A DNA stretch of 64,000 nt from Mycobacterium sp. (GTDB lineage Bacteria; Actinomycetota; Actinomycetes; Mycobacteriales; Mycobacteriaceae). Within the stretch, counting starts at the first letter, position 1. Each line of letters begins with the position of its first letter. Where the stretch lies: contig NZ_JAOPWB010000162.1 of NCBI RefSeq assembly GCF_025965855.1, positions 1-64,000 of the forward strand. The letters are read 5' to 3'. The translations under genes and the position numbers were made by a program. Of this stretch, positions 39,904 to 49,071 are shown piece after piece. The notes beneath the pieces were generated by a model. The model searched no databases, was not told the origin of the DNA, and was given only the letters and a program-made list of their open reading frames with translations.

Positions 39904-40205
39904 GATCAGTGTTGTCCTTCGAAATAGATCAATTGACTTACTGCAGAGGTTCCCGATCCCTCCAAACCCAAAGTAGCGGAAGAGAAAAGTGCGGGTGTTC
40001 GCTGGAAACGAACATCGCCCTTCACGCTCCTCCCGAAAGGGCCACTAGAGGGGTTTTTGCTAAGCGGGCAACCAAATTGGCCCGCCATTGCTGAGATTTC
40101 TTAGGAAACCCGGCCAGTTCTTAAGCAATCGTCACACCGATCGTGACGGAACCGTGACCTTACTTGCGGCCGATCGACTAACCGATTTCGTTTCCCCGGC
40201 TGCGC

Positions 40206-41048
40206 CTAACGGCTCGTGTTTGAAAAATCCCGCGTCGGCAAGCCGGTCTTCGGATCGCTGCCGTCCCCGGCCGAATCGCCGTCAGTGCCGGCGGGGGAAA
40301 GGGTGAGCAGCCAAGCGTCGACGTCGGGGCCGACGACGACTGCGCCGTCGGACGCGAGCAGCGCGCCGGAGGCGAGCGCGGCCAGGTCGGGCTGCACGGT
40401 GCGGACGCGGCGGTTATCGCCTTGCTGGGCGAGCATTTTGGTCGTCAGCTCAGGCAGTCGGATCGCATCCGGGCCGGTGATGGTGCGCGGCGCGGGTGTC
40501 TGACTTAGGGCCGCCTCGACCAGCACGTCGGCGACGGTGTCGGCGGCAATAGGCTGAACCAGCCAGTCCTGGACGATCACCTCGCCGTCGTGAGAGCTCA
40601 CCGCGGCGGGATTGGTGGCGAACTCGTACCACTGGGTCGATTTCACGATCGTCGCCGGCACCGGACCCTCGAGCACGATGTCCTTCGCCGCTCGTTTCGC
40701 CTCGTAGTAGGGAAAGCCGTCGAACACGGGATCTTCGATGCCGGCGATCGTCAAAACCACCAGACGCTGGATGTCGCGCGCGGCGCACGCACCCACGACG
40801 TTACGGGTTGCGGTGGCCACCGTCTGGGTGATGCTGGCGTGCCCATCGGCCGGCATCGGGTTGGAGACGTCGATCACGACATCCACCCCCGCCAGTGCCT
40901 GGAACAGCCCCCGCCCGGAGATCACGTCAACGCCGTGCGCGCGTGAGATCTCGACCACCCCGACGTCGCGGGCCCTCAGCCTGGAGACGACGCGGGATCC
41001 GGCCGTGCCGGTCGCCCCGATGACAGCGATGGTGCTCAGGGAATCCAC
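40206..41048 (-). CDS. NmrA-like NAD(P)-binding oxidoreductase
   Basis: IAVIGATGTAGSRVVSRLRARDVGVVEISR...SQTPAPRTITGPDAIRLPELT. Confidence 0.85.
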   Translation of the reverse strand: MDSLSTIAVIGATGTAGSRVVSRLRARDVGVVEISRAHGVDVISGRGLFQALAGVDVVIDVSNPMPADGHASITQTVATATRNVVGACAARDIQRLVVLTIAGIEDPVFDGFPYYEAKRAAKDIVLEGPVPATIVKSTQWYEFATNPAAVSSHDGEVIVQDWLVQPIAADTVADVLVEAALSQTPAPRTITGPDAIRLPELTTKMLAQQGDNRRVRTVQPDLAALASGALLASDGAVVVGPDVDAWLLTLSPAGTDGDSAGDGSDPKTGLPTRDFSNTSR

Positions 41049-41072
41049 CCCCTTGGTAGTCGCCGGCTAGAG

Positions 41073-41097
41073 CTACCCATAAAAACTCCGTTCAAAC
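41073..41097 (-). promoter_or_regulatory. SigF-type promoter GTTT-N15-GGGTAG for the NmrA-like gene
   Basis: Exact match on minus strand, 24 nt upstream of ATG 41048. Confidence 0.65.
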
Positions 41098-41258
41098 AAG
41101 TTCGCTCGAAAAGCGAGTCGCCCGGGTGATCAATCGCACAGCCCCGACGTGACCAGGGTCAATCGACCGGAGATGTGGTGCGGGCGTTTGGCCGGGCGCC
41201 CGGCGGGAAGCCGGTAGGTGCGAAGCAAACACGTAACCACCGAGAGGGAGGTCGACCC

Positions 41259-41495
41259 ATGGGGGATCAAAAGAGCGGACCGCAAGAGGCCGTCAAGGGC
41301 GTCGTGGAAGGCGTCAAGGGCAAGGTCAAGGAGGTGGGCGGAACCGTCGCCGGTCGCGACGACATCGTCGAAGAGGGCCAGGCGCAACAGGATAAGGCCG
41401 ACGCTCAGCGCGACGCGGGCAAGAAGGAAGCCGAAGCCGATTCCGCACGCGCCGGCGCAAAGGCCGCGGAAGAGCGCCAGAAGCAAAACCAGTAA
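41259..41495 (+). CDS. CsbD-like stress protein (charged, Ala/Lys/Glu-rich)
   Basis: QEAVKGVVEGVKGKVKEVGGTVAGRDDIVEEGQAQQDKADAQRDAGKKEAEA. Confidence 0.75.
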   Translation: MGDQKSGPQEAVKGVVEGVKGKVKEVGGTVAGRDDIVEEGQAQQDKADAQRDAGKKEAEADSARAGAKAAEERQKQNQ

Positions 41496-41509
41496 GCCGA
41501 TCCCGAAGG

Positions 41510-41544
41510 GGGTCCGGTCCAGCAGTAGGACCGGACCCCTTTTC
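41510..41544 (+). terminator. intrinsic terminator GGGGTCCGGTCC-AGCAGTA-GGACCGGACCCC-TTTT
   Basis: Perfect 12-bp stem, 7-nt loop, T tract, 14 nt after the CsbD-like stop. Confidence 0.88.
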
Positions 41545-41624
41545 GGCGTTTCAAACCGGTGCGGCGGGTTATTCCCGGCAAGAACCGTCCCGCTTTGCCC
41601 GGCGTGGCGGCGGGGAGGTTGAAG

Positions 41625-41912
41625 ATGAGCTTGCGCGACGGAATGTCGAGCATTATTGCGTTTTTGCGCGCCGGTTACCCGAGCGGCGTGCCGCGCTTCG
41701 GCTACGCGCCGGCGTTGGCGCTGTTGCCACGGCGAATATGCGACGACGAGGTCGCCACTATCGCGACCACTCTCACCGGGCGCAAACGCCCGTCGATCGA
41801 CAATGCCGACGTCGGCGTGGCGATCACCCGCGTCACTGACGAGATGCCCTCGCTTGACGACATCGATCGCGTCCAGCATCGACTCGATGCGATGGGATGG
41901 GCCGGTGACTAA
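41625..41912 (+). CDS. DUF3349-like hypothetical protein
   Basis: SSIIAFLRAGYPSGVPRFGYAPALALLPRRICDDEVATIATTL. Confidence 0.75.
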   Translation: MSLRDGMSSIIAFLRAGYPSGVPRFGYAPALALLPRRICDDEVATIATTLTGRKRPSIDNADVGVAITRVTDEMPSLDDIDRVQHRLDAMGWAGD

Positions 41913-42694
41913 GGACGTCCGCCCGGCGCTGACACGCATTCCAGGTCGACCACCAGCGGCCGGTGATCGGAGATCGGCATCGCGTCGGACTCCACGGCAC
42001 CGCCGCGCAGGCGAGGGTCGTCGGTCAGGATGTGGTCGAGCTGCCGCTGGGGCGCGTCCGCGGGAAACGTCGGCGCCACGGCCAGTGGCCGCATGCGCGA
42101 CCAGCGGCGAACCGCGTCCGGTGTCATGTTGAGGTCGCCGATCAGCAGCCGCGGACCCGGGAAGCCGCGCAAGTCATGGATCAGTCGCCGCAGCTGGCGC
42201 CGATTCCAGCCGGGCACGAAGGACAGATGCGTGTTGGCCACCGTGAGCCCGCCCCACGGGGCGTGCAGCTGCGCGATCACGGCCGCCCGCGGTTCCTCGT
42301 CGACGATCATCACCCGGTTGGGTCCCGGCAGATACATGGGAAACCGCATCGGAATCCGCGGCAACCGCACCACCTGCCAGCTGTCCACCGGAACCCGGGA
42401 CAGCAGCGCGATCCCGTAGGCCGCCGTGCCGGGTTGCTCGCGGCCGGTGGCGGCCATCCAGGTCGCACCGGGGGTGCCGGAGATCGCGGCCACGAACCGG
42501 TGCTCCACCGCGCCCATCGCGTCGGCCGCCACCGCGGTGAGATCGGCGAGGGATGACCGAGGTTGGTCGCAGTCGACCTCCTGCAATCCGAGGACGTCGG
42601 GATTCAGGCGGCGCACGCAGTCTGCGAGCCGCTCAGGGTGCACCCCGTCCCCGACGGTGCGGCCATGCAAGATGTTGAAGGTCGCTACGCGCAT
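41909..42694 (-). CDS. endonuclease/exonuclease/phosphatase family protein
   Basis: MRVATFNILHGRTVGDGVHPERLADCVRRLNPDVLGLQEVD...LIGDLNMTPDA...ISDHRPLVVDLE. Confidence 0.92.
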   Translation of the reverse strand: MRVATFNILHGRTVGDGVHPERLADCVRRLNPDVLGLQEVDCDQPRSSLADLTAVAADAMGAVEHRFVAAISGTPGATWMAATGREQPGTAAYGIALLSRVPVDSWQVVRLPRIPMRFPMYLPGPNRVMIVDEEPRAAVIAQLHAPWGGLTVANTHLSFVPGWNRRQLRRLIHDLRGFPGPRLLIGDLNMTPDAVRRWSRMRPLAVAPTFPADAPQRQLDHILTDDPRLRGGAVESDAMPISDHRPLVVDLECVSAPGGRP

Positions 42695-42747
42695 AACTTT
42701 TCGATACCCGCTCTGGGGCGTGTGCTCACCTTGGCCGGCCTTCCGCG

Positions 42748-43374
42748 CTAGCGGGCGCCGGGCACGTGTTCGCGCGCCGCCACCGACCGGCCGTCACCCG
42801 TGTCGAACACCTCGACGACGAAATCGCGGTCCCCGTATCGGGCTACGGACGTCAGCCCGGGCGTTTCCGCGATCACGGCTTGCGCCGCGTCACCGGTGAG
42901 CGGATAGTCGGCCACGACATGGCGCCAGTGCGCGGCAACAACTTTCGCACCCCGCTGCAGCCGGGGGCATTCGCGGCCCAACACCGCGGCCAGCGCATCG
43001 GCCTCCAGGTAGTAGGCGACCTCGCTGAGCATCAGAAGGTCGAAGGGACCGGGCGGCCATGTGACGTCCAGGGACGACTGATACAGCGTCACCCTGTCCC
43101 GGCAGCCGGCCCGCCGCAGCCGCGCATCCGCGCTTCGCAGCGCCGCATCGGCCACGTCCATCGCGGTCACGTGATCGCAGCGGCGTGCCAGCCGCGCGGT
43201 CAGGGCCCCAATCGAACAGCCCGGCTCAAAAGCGTGTCGATACCGGCGGTCGGGTAGCAGGGCCATGGTAATGGCGTACTTGCGCTGCTCGTACCAGCGC
43301 GTCGACAGCTGCCACGGATCGTCGGCTCCGTCGTACATCCGGTCGAAGTAGGCATCGGGCAGCCGTGTGGTCAC
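42748..43374 (-). CDS. NodS-like SAM-dependent methyltransferase
   Basis: GTG 43374; DAYFDRMYDGADDPWQLSTRWYEQRKYAITMALLPDRRYRHAFEPGCSIGALTARLA. Confidence 0.88.
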   Translation of the reverse strand: MTTRLPDAYFDRMYDGADDPWQLSTRWYEQRKYAITMALLPDRRYRHAFEPGCSIGALTARLARRCDHVTAMDVADAALRSADARLRRAGCRDRVTLYQSSLDVTWPPGPFDLLMLSEVAYYLEADALAAVLGRECPRLQRGAKVVAAHWRHVVADYPLTGDAAQAVIAETPGLTSVARYGDRDFVVEVFDTGDGRSVAAREHVPGAR

Positions 43375-44174
43375 CGGAACACCACTTCTCCCACCGCGAG
43401 CTGCCGCTGCAGCACGAACGGCGGCAACACGGGCGGGGTGCCCGCGGCGCCCGGCTCGAGCTGGCTGCGAAAACAATGCGCGGCAAGGCGTTTGCGATCA
43501 AGCGCCCAGCAAGGCACGCGCACACGGCGGGCCCGGTCCCACGGCACCGCGGGGTCGGCCGGGCTGGCCCACTGCCACATCCAAATCGGATATTCCAGCA
43601 GCGCGGCGCCCGTGCGCCCGCACGCTTCGGCGGCCGCACGGCCCACGGCTTCGTGATCGGGATGCCCGTCGCCCCGCCAGGTGGCGGCACACCAGGTTCC
43701 GGGCGCGGCCTCCTCGAAGACCCCGGTGAGCAGTTCGGCGAGCGTGTCCTCGTGGTCGGCCAGCTCACCATCGGGCAGACCCAGCGACACCGGCGGAGAA
43801 ACCCCCAAAACTCCTGTTGCTCTGCGTAGTTCGTACTTACGTATGATCTCCACACGCGTCCGCTCCCGCGGCGTCGCGCCGGGCCGGGCGGCCCCGCCGT
43901 CGCTGACCGAGATCAGCTGCACGTTGACGCCCGAGGCGACCAATTGTGCGATCGTCGCGCCGAGGCCGAGCGTCTCGTCGTCGGGGTGGGGCGCGACGAC
44001 GACCAGCCCGGGGCAAGTGCTCAGGTCCAGTGGCGGCGGCGGTTCGGAGTCGAGGGCGGCCAGCCACACCGGCACCGGAGTGCCGCCGCGGGTCAGCGGC
44101 TTGGCGGCGAATTTTGCGCAATTGCTTGCGGGAAGGGTCTTCACAGCCCGCGGCAGGCCCTCGAGTGTGGTCAT
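43371..44174 (-). CDS. PIG-L family deacetylase
   Basis: VVVAPHPDDETLGLGATIAQLVASGVNVQLISVSDGGAARPG...GDGHPDHEAVGRAAAEA. Confidence 0.9.
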   Translation of the reverse strand: MTTLEGLPRAVKTLPASNCAKFAAKPLTRGGTPVPVWLAALDSEPPPPLDLSTCPGLVVVAPHPDDETLGLGATIAQLVASGVNVQLISVSDGGAARPGATPRERTRVEIIRKYELRRATGVLGVSPPVSLGLPDGELADHEDTLAELLTGVFEEAAPGTWCAATWRGDGHPDHEAVGRAAAEACGRTGAALLEYPIWMWQWASPADPAVPWDRARRVRVPCWALDRKRLAAHCFRSQLEPGAAGTPPVLPPFVLQRQLAVGEVVFR

Positions 44175-45115
44175 GGCCGCCGCCCGGCGAGTCGCCCGAG
44201 CTCGGCCAGATCGCGCTCGGCGTGGCTTTGTCGTATGTAGATGGTCAGGTCGGCCACTCGCTGAGCATGCCGGCCGTCCTGACACAGCGGGCCCGGCCCG
44301 AGGGCGCGGCCGGTCCGGGTGATGGCCTCATCGACCGAGTGTTCCACCACCGTGCGCGCGCGCCGAGCGAGCAGTTGAGCGGTGTCGGAGCGGTCGAACG
44401 GATCCACGTCTATCTGGGCTGCCGCCGCGGCCAGGATCGCGTCGCCTGCGGCAAGCGCGGCGTCCACGGCACCCAGATGCGCCAGCGAATACGCGTCGGC
44501 CGATTTGCTTGTGGTGCAGCGGTACAACGGCTCGGCGACCCTCCGCGCACCGCCGAGCCAGCAAGCGGCCACGCCGATCGCGCCGTGCCAGAACCCCGGC
44601 CGATTCAGGTAGTCATCGGGATCCCCGACGGCGACGGCGTGGGCGTTGGTGAATTGCACCGCCCGGGTGTCGCTGCCGGCCATCCCGACGTTCCACCACG
44701 TGGTCGGCAACGCTTTGACGGCAGGTTCGCTGACCGGCACGGCGAACAGGCCGCGTCTTCCGTCGTCGAGTCGGGCGGTCACCAGCGCGTGGGTACAGAA
44801 CCCCGCGCCCGAGCACCACACCTTGGTGCCATTGAGAATGATCGCGCCGCCGCTGACTTTGCTGGCAATCACCGCGGCGTCGGACGACTCGGCCGCCCAA
44901 ACGCCCCACAGCTGATCGGAATCGGGCGGCTTACCGCCCAGCTCGTGCAGTATCGCGACGGCGTCAACGTGGGCCTCGGCGATCCGGGCCGCCACGATGT
45001 CGTCCTCGGCCAGCCGGGCCAGGCGTTGCCAGCGTTCGGCGGTGCGTCCCGAGGCGGGCAGTGGCAACTCGAGTCGTCCCGACTCCAGCCAGTGCTGCAC
45101 CAACCCCGCCGTCAC
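44171..45115 (-). CDS. acyl-CoA dehydrogenase family protein
   Basis: GGAIILNGTKVWCSGAGFCTHALVTARLDDGRRGLFAVPVSEP; overlaps neighbours by 4 nt on both sides. Confidence 0.82.
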   Translation of the reverse strand: MTAGLVQHWLESGRLELPLPASGRTAERWQRLARLAEDDIVAARIAEAHVDAVAILHELGGKPPDSDQLWGVWAAESSDAAVIASKVSGGAIILNGTKVWCSGAGFCTHALVTARLDDGRRGLFAVPVSEPAVKALPTTWWNVGMAGSDTRAVQFTNAHAVAVGDPDDYLNRPGFWHGAIGVAACWLGGARRVAEPLYRCTTSKSADAYSLAHLGAVDAALAAGDAILAAAAAQIDVDPFDRSDTAQLLARRARTVVEHSVDEAITRTGRALGPGPLCQDGRHAQRVADLTIYIRQSHAERDLAELGRLAGRRP

Positions 45116-45837
45116 GCGCGATCTCCTGCCGGCGATCTCTCCAATTGCCCGAGATAATGCGCGAATCCGTGGGGGGCCCGAGCGTGAGTTCGCGCCGACG
45201 TGATGACTGACGACTCGGCGTCGCGGTGAATCGTGTAGCCGGCGGCCTCGAACCGCTCCGCCAGGTCGACGTCCTCACCCGAGGCCAGCGCGCGAAATCC
45301 GCCGACCCGCCAGTAGGCCCGGGCGCTGAAGCCCATGTTGGCGCCGTGCACGTGGCCGTCCCGGCCCGGCGCGCCCGCCTGGTAGGCCTCGTCGAAGCGG
45401 TCGGCGACCTCGGGGGAACGGTGGCGCCAATCGGCGACCCGTACCAGGCCCAGAACCATGTCGGCACCAAGCTCGAGCTGATGCACCAGCCAGCCGGGGT
45501 CCACTCGACTGTCGCCGTCGGTTGTGGCATACCAGCAGTCGTCGCCGTCGGCGAACAGCGAGCGCGCGTAACCGAACCCGACCGCCCGCGCGGCGCCGAC
45601 GTTGTGCGCATCGACCTGGACGAAATGTATGTCCGGCCCGTACTCGCCGGCCAGCTTCGCGCTGTCGTCGTCGCTGGCGTCCAAGACCACCACGATCGCG
45701 ACCGGGATCGGCGCGCACAGCGCCGCGGTAAGCGCCGCCCGCAGGCAAGCCGGCAGCTTCGCCCCTTCGTTGTGGGCCGGAACCACGACGGCCGCCCGAT
45801 CGTAAGCACGGCAGGCGCGGAAAACGGGGGCTGACAT
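45112..45837 (-). CDS. glycosyltransferase family 2
   Basis: AAVVVPAHNEGAKLPACLRAAL...TTDGDSRVDPGWLVHQLELGADMVLG...GANMGFSARAYWRVGGF. Confidence 0.88.
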   Translation of the reverse strand: MSAPVFRACRAYDRAAVVVPAHNEGAKLPACLRAALTAALCAPIPVAIVVVLDASDDDSAKLAGEYGPDIHFVQVDAHNVGAARAVGFGYARSLFADGDDCWYATTDGDSRVDPGWLVHQLELGADMVLGLVRVADWRHRSPEVADRFDEAYQAGAPGRDGHVHGANMGFSARAYWRVGGFRALASGEDVDLAERFEAAGYTIHRDAESSVITSARTHARAPHGFAHYLGQLERSPAGDRA

Positions 45838-45911
45838 AACTCAAGACTTGCCCCGTCTGACCGTCACTTAAACGGACAGCAAACGAAGCGGTGCGGTTTG
45901 GGCCAGGTTGT

Positions 45912-45931
45912 ATACCCCGGAGGAGGGGTAT
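45912..45931. promoter_or_regulatory. inverted repeat ATACCCC-GGAGGA-GGGGTAT upstream of nucleotidyltransferase gene
   Basis: Exact 7-bp arms; also embeds GGTTG-N15-GGGTAT. Confidence 0.5.
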
Positions 45932-45943
45932 GACCTATGCATC

Positions 45944-46519
45944 ATGACACGCACTGAGCCGCCCGCGGATGCGTCCGCCTCCTGCGCGCAGCTGCGAGAA
46001 GCGTTGCGCAGTGCGGCGTCCGCCCTCAAGGAGAACGGGCCGCGCTTCGCATTGGCCGGCACCTATGCCCTCTGGGCTTTCGGCGCGCCCGAACCCAGCC
46101 ACGATGTGGACCTTGTGGTCGCCGAATCAGATGTGGCCAGCGCCGAGGCAACCCTCACCGCCGCCGGATTCGCCGTCGAGCATCCCCCGGAGGACTGGCT
46201 TTTCAAGGCGCGCACCGGCGATACGGTCGTGGACGTCCTACACCGCATCAATGGGGAGCGCGTGGAGCCGGCGACACTCGATCGCGCCGAACATCGCGAA
46301 GTGCTGGCGATCGCGATGCCGGTGCTGCCGCCCACCATGGTGGTCGTCCAGAAACTGCGCTCCCTGGGCGAACATCACTGCGACTTCGCGAAACTGCTTC
46401 CGGTGGTGCGGGCGGTCCGCGAACGGCTGGACTGGGAGCACATCAGGGCCCAGACCGCCGACAACGATTACGCGGTAGCGTTTCTGGTGTTGGCCGACCG
46501 GCTGGGCCTCATCGGCTGA
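45944..46519 (+). CDS. nucleotidyltransferase-like protein (AbiEii/MNT-type fold)
   Basis: FALAGTYALWAFGAPEPSHDVDLVVAESD...VDVLHRI (G-S/T...DxD-type core). Confidence 0.7.
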   Translation: MTRTEPPADASASCAQLREALRSAASALKENGPRFALAGTYALWAFGAPEPSHDVDLVVAESDVASAEATLTAAGFAVEHPPEDWLFKARTGDTVVDVLHRINGERVEPATLDRAEHREVLAIAMPVLPPTMVVVQKLRSLGEHHCDFAKLLPVVRAVRERLDWEHIRAQTADNDYAVAFLVLADRLGLIG

Positions 46520-46528
46520 GTGCGCTCG

Positions 46529-46786
46529 TCAGTGGTTGCGCAGTTTGGCGACCAGCTTGTCCTTGGTCAGGCTCGAATACCCGGACATGCCAAGCTCTTT
46601 GGCCTTTTTCCTCAACTGCGGGACCGTCCAGTCCGCATAGGAACCGGACTTGCCACCCTTGCGGCCGACCGACGACTTCCCCCGCCCGGCGGCCGCATTG
46701 GAGATCCGCGCCGCCTTTTCCTTGGAGTCGCCCTTCTTGCGGAGATCCTGATATAACTTCTCGTTCTTGATCGACGAACGTGGCAT
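46529..46786 (-). CDS. small basic protein with Rho N-terminal/SAP-like motif (DUF7218-like)
   Basis: MPRSSIKNEKLYQDLRKKGDSKEKAARISNAAAGRG...YADWTVPQLRKKAKELGMSGYSSLTKDKLVAKLRNH. Confidence 0.8.
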   Translation of the reverse strand: MPRSSIKNEKLYQDLRKKGDSKEKAARISNAAAGRGKSSVGRKGGKSGSYADWTVPQLRKKAKELGMSGYSSLTKDKLVAKLRNH

Positions 46787-46855
46787 GGCTCATCCTTCCT
46801 GTGTCTAGACGCTGCCAGAATGCCCGGCCCGCAAAAGGCCGAAACCCGTTGATCG

Positions 46856-48964
46856 CTAGGCGGGCACCGGGTCGGTTTGGCGCTCCCAGCAGCGATGGCG
46901 CGCGAGCGCGGCGGCGAATTCCTCAACGAACTGGTCTGGTAACTCGTCGGCCGCCGCCGTCGTGGTCACGACGGATCGGTCGTTGACTACTTCGGTGTCC
47001 TCGGCGAGCCGGGTTTCGATGTGTGCGGCCCGCAGCAGGTCGATCCCGGCGCCGTACGCGCCGATCGGTTTGAGGTGCTTATAGGCCTCGACCACGAAGT
47101 GCACGGCGTAACCGTCGTTGGAAAGCGTCGATACCGAATCCGGTCCGCACGCCACCACCACGGCGTCGTAGAGGACCGACGCCATCGTCGTGAACGCCCG
47201 GTCGACGGGGAGTTCGCCGCCGGATCCACCGCGCAGGGTGCCACCGGCGACGGGGGCCAGGACTTCGACGATCGCCCCGCGCTGTTGCATCAGTTCTTTG
47301 AAGCGTTGCGTTCCAACGACATCCACACCATCGGCGGCCAGCACGGCGATCTTGCGCGACTCGATGGTGTCGCCGACGCCGATTTGGGACAGCGCCGGCG
47401 AGGCGGCCACCGCGCCGTCGACCGCTTCGTCGGGCGGTTCGGGGAGTCCCAACTTCGCCGCGACCTGGGTGGCCAGCTCGTGGTCCACGCGGGCGAGTTG
47501 GGCCACAACCGCCGAACGGATGTCGAGCACTTCCACCTTGCCGAGTTCGAAGGCGAACGCGGCGACGATGTGTTCGGCCTCGACCGGCGACATGCTCTTC
47601 CAGAACATCCGCGCCTGGCTGTAGTGATTCTCGAAGGACTTGGCGCGCTTGCGCATCACAGCGCCGTCGACCCGCTCCGTGTAGTGGCGGAACACGTCCT
47701 CATTGGCCAGCGCCGGACATCCGCTGCCGAGGGTGTTCTTGTAGTAGCTCGATCGGCCCTGTGGGATCGCGTGCTGACCGTAGCCGTCCTGTTGATTGTT
47801 TCGAACATCGGCCACGGGACGGTTGACCGGCAATTGCGCAAAGTTGGGGCCGCCCAGGCGGATCAACTGGGTGTCGAGGTAGGAGAAGTTGCGGAACTGC
47901 AGCAACGGGTCGTTGGTGAAGTCTATCCCGGGCACCACGTTGGCGGTGTGAAAGGCAACCTGCTCGGTTTCGGCGAAGAAGTTGTCCGGGTTGCGGTTCA
48001 GCACCATCTTGCCCACCGGCCGGACCGGAACCTGCTCCTCCGGAATGATTTTCGTCGCGTCGAGAAGGTCGAAGTCGAACTTGAACTCGTCGGCCTCGGC
48101 CACGAGCTGTACCCCGAGTTCCCATTCCGGATACTGGCCGGACTCGATGGCCTCCCACAGGTCGCGGCGGTTGTAATCGGGGTCCTTCCCGGCGATCTTC
48201 TGACACTCGTCCCAGATCAGCGAATGGACGCCGAGGCGGGGCTTCCAATGGAACTTCACGAAAGTGCCTTCACCGCGGTCGTTTACCAGACGGAACGTGT
48301 GCACGCCGAAACCCTGCATCATGCGATAGCTGCGTGGCAGGGCACGGTCCGACATCAGCCACATGATGGTGTGCAGCGTCTCGGGCTGCAGCGAGACGAA
48401 GTCCCACAGCGTGTCGTGGGCCGACTGTGCCTGGGGGATCTCGTTGTGCGGCTCGGGTTTTACCGCATGGACGAAGTCGGGGAACTTGATGCCGTCCTGG
48501 ATGAAGAAGACCGGAAAATTGTTGCCGACCAGGTCGTAATTGCCCTGCTCGGTGTAGAACTTGGTGGCGAACCCGCGTACGTCGCGGACCGTGTCGGCCG
48601 AACCACGGGACCCGACCACCGTGGAGAATCGCACGAAAACCGGCGTGCGGGTACCCGGCCTGGTCAGGAATTTCGCCGCGGTGTATTCGGCCAGCCAGTC
48701 GTCGTACGGTTCGAAGAAGCCGTATGCGCCGGCCCCGCGCGCGTGAACGACGCGCTCCGGGATGCGCTCGTGGTCGAAGTGGGTGATCTTTTCCCGAGCA
48801 TGAAAGTCCTCCAGCAGCGTGGGACCCCGCTCACCGACGGTCAACGAATCATCGGTGTGATCGACGCGGACGCCCTGCTGGGTGGTCAGGTATCCGGTGT
48901 CGCGCCGGACCCGCGACGGCTCGAGATCGCGCTGCTTGGTATCGGACGTGTTGTTGGTGTCCAT
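46856..48964 (-). CDS. katE: large-subunit catalase (HPII/KatE type) with C-terminal DJ-1/PfpI-like domain
   Basis: [109 protein letters not shown]-terminal extension about 200 aa. Confidence 0.95.
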   Translation of the reverse strand: MDTNNTSDTKQRDLEPSRVRRDTGYLTTQQGVRVDHTDDSLTVGERGPTLLEDFHAREKITHFDHERIPERVVHARGAGAYGFFEPYDDWLAEYTAAKFLTRPGTRTPVFVRFSTVVGSRGSADTVRDVRGFATKFYTEQGNYDLVGNNFPVFFIQDGIKFPDFVHAVKPEPHNEIPQAQSAHDTLWDFVSLQPETLHTIMWLMSDRALPRSYRMMQGFGVHTFRLVNDRGEGTFVKFHWKPRLGVHSLIWDECQKIAGKDPDYNRRDLWEAIESGQYPEWELGVQLVAEADEFKFDFDLLDATKIIPEEQVPVRPVGKMVLNRNPDNFFAETEQVAFHTANVVPGIDFTNDPLLQFRNFSYLDTQLIRLGGPNFAQLPVNRPVADVRNNQQDGYGQHAIPQGRSSYYKNTLGSGCPALANEDVFRHYTERVDGAVMRKRAKSFENHYSQARMFWKSMSPVEAEHIVAAFAFELGKVEVLDIRSAVVAQLARVDHELATQVAAKLGLPEPPDEAVDGAVAASPALSQIGVGDTIESRKIAVLAADGVDVVGTQRFKELMQQRGAIVEVLAPVAGGTLRGGSGGELPVDRAFTTMASVLYDAVVVACGPDSVSTLSNDGYAVHFVVEAYKHLKPIGAYGAGIDLLRAAHIETRLAEDTEVVNDRSVVTTTAAADELPDQFVEEFAAALARHRCWERQTDPVPA

Positions 48965-49071
48965 GGGGTTCGGTTACCACGGTTCACCGGCCGTAAACGG
49001 GTCCTCTGACACGGCAAGTGTCTCTATCCACCAGCTGCGCGGTTACGTACGCTTGGGGAGGGTAGTCGAGG

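Noticed and set aside
48974-48998. GTTT-N15-TGGTAA upstream of katE as a SigF promoter
   Set aside because: Only a partial -10 match; plausible given SigF control of catalases elsewhere but not counted.
47021-49009. 662-aa plus-strand ORF opposite katE
   Set aside because: Antisense artefact of codon bias; KatE motifs run through the minus strand.
49042-49065. GTTA-N14-GGGTAG upstream of CheB as a SigF promoter
   Set aside because: -35 mismatch and short spacer; too weak to list.
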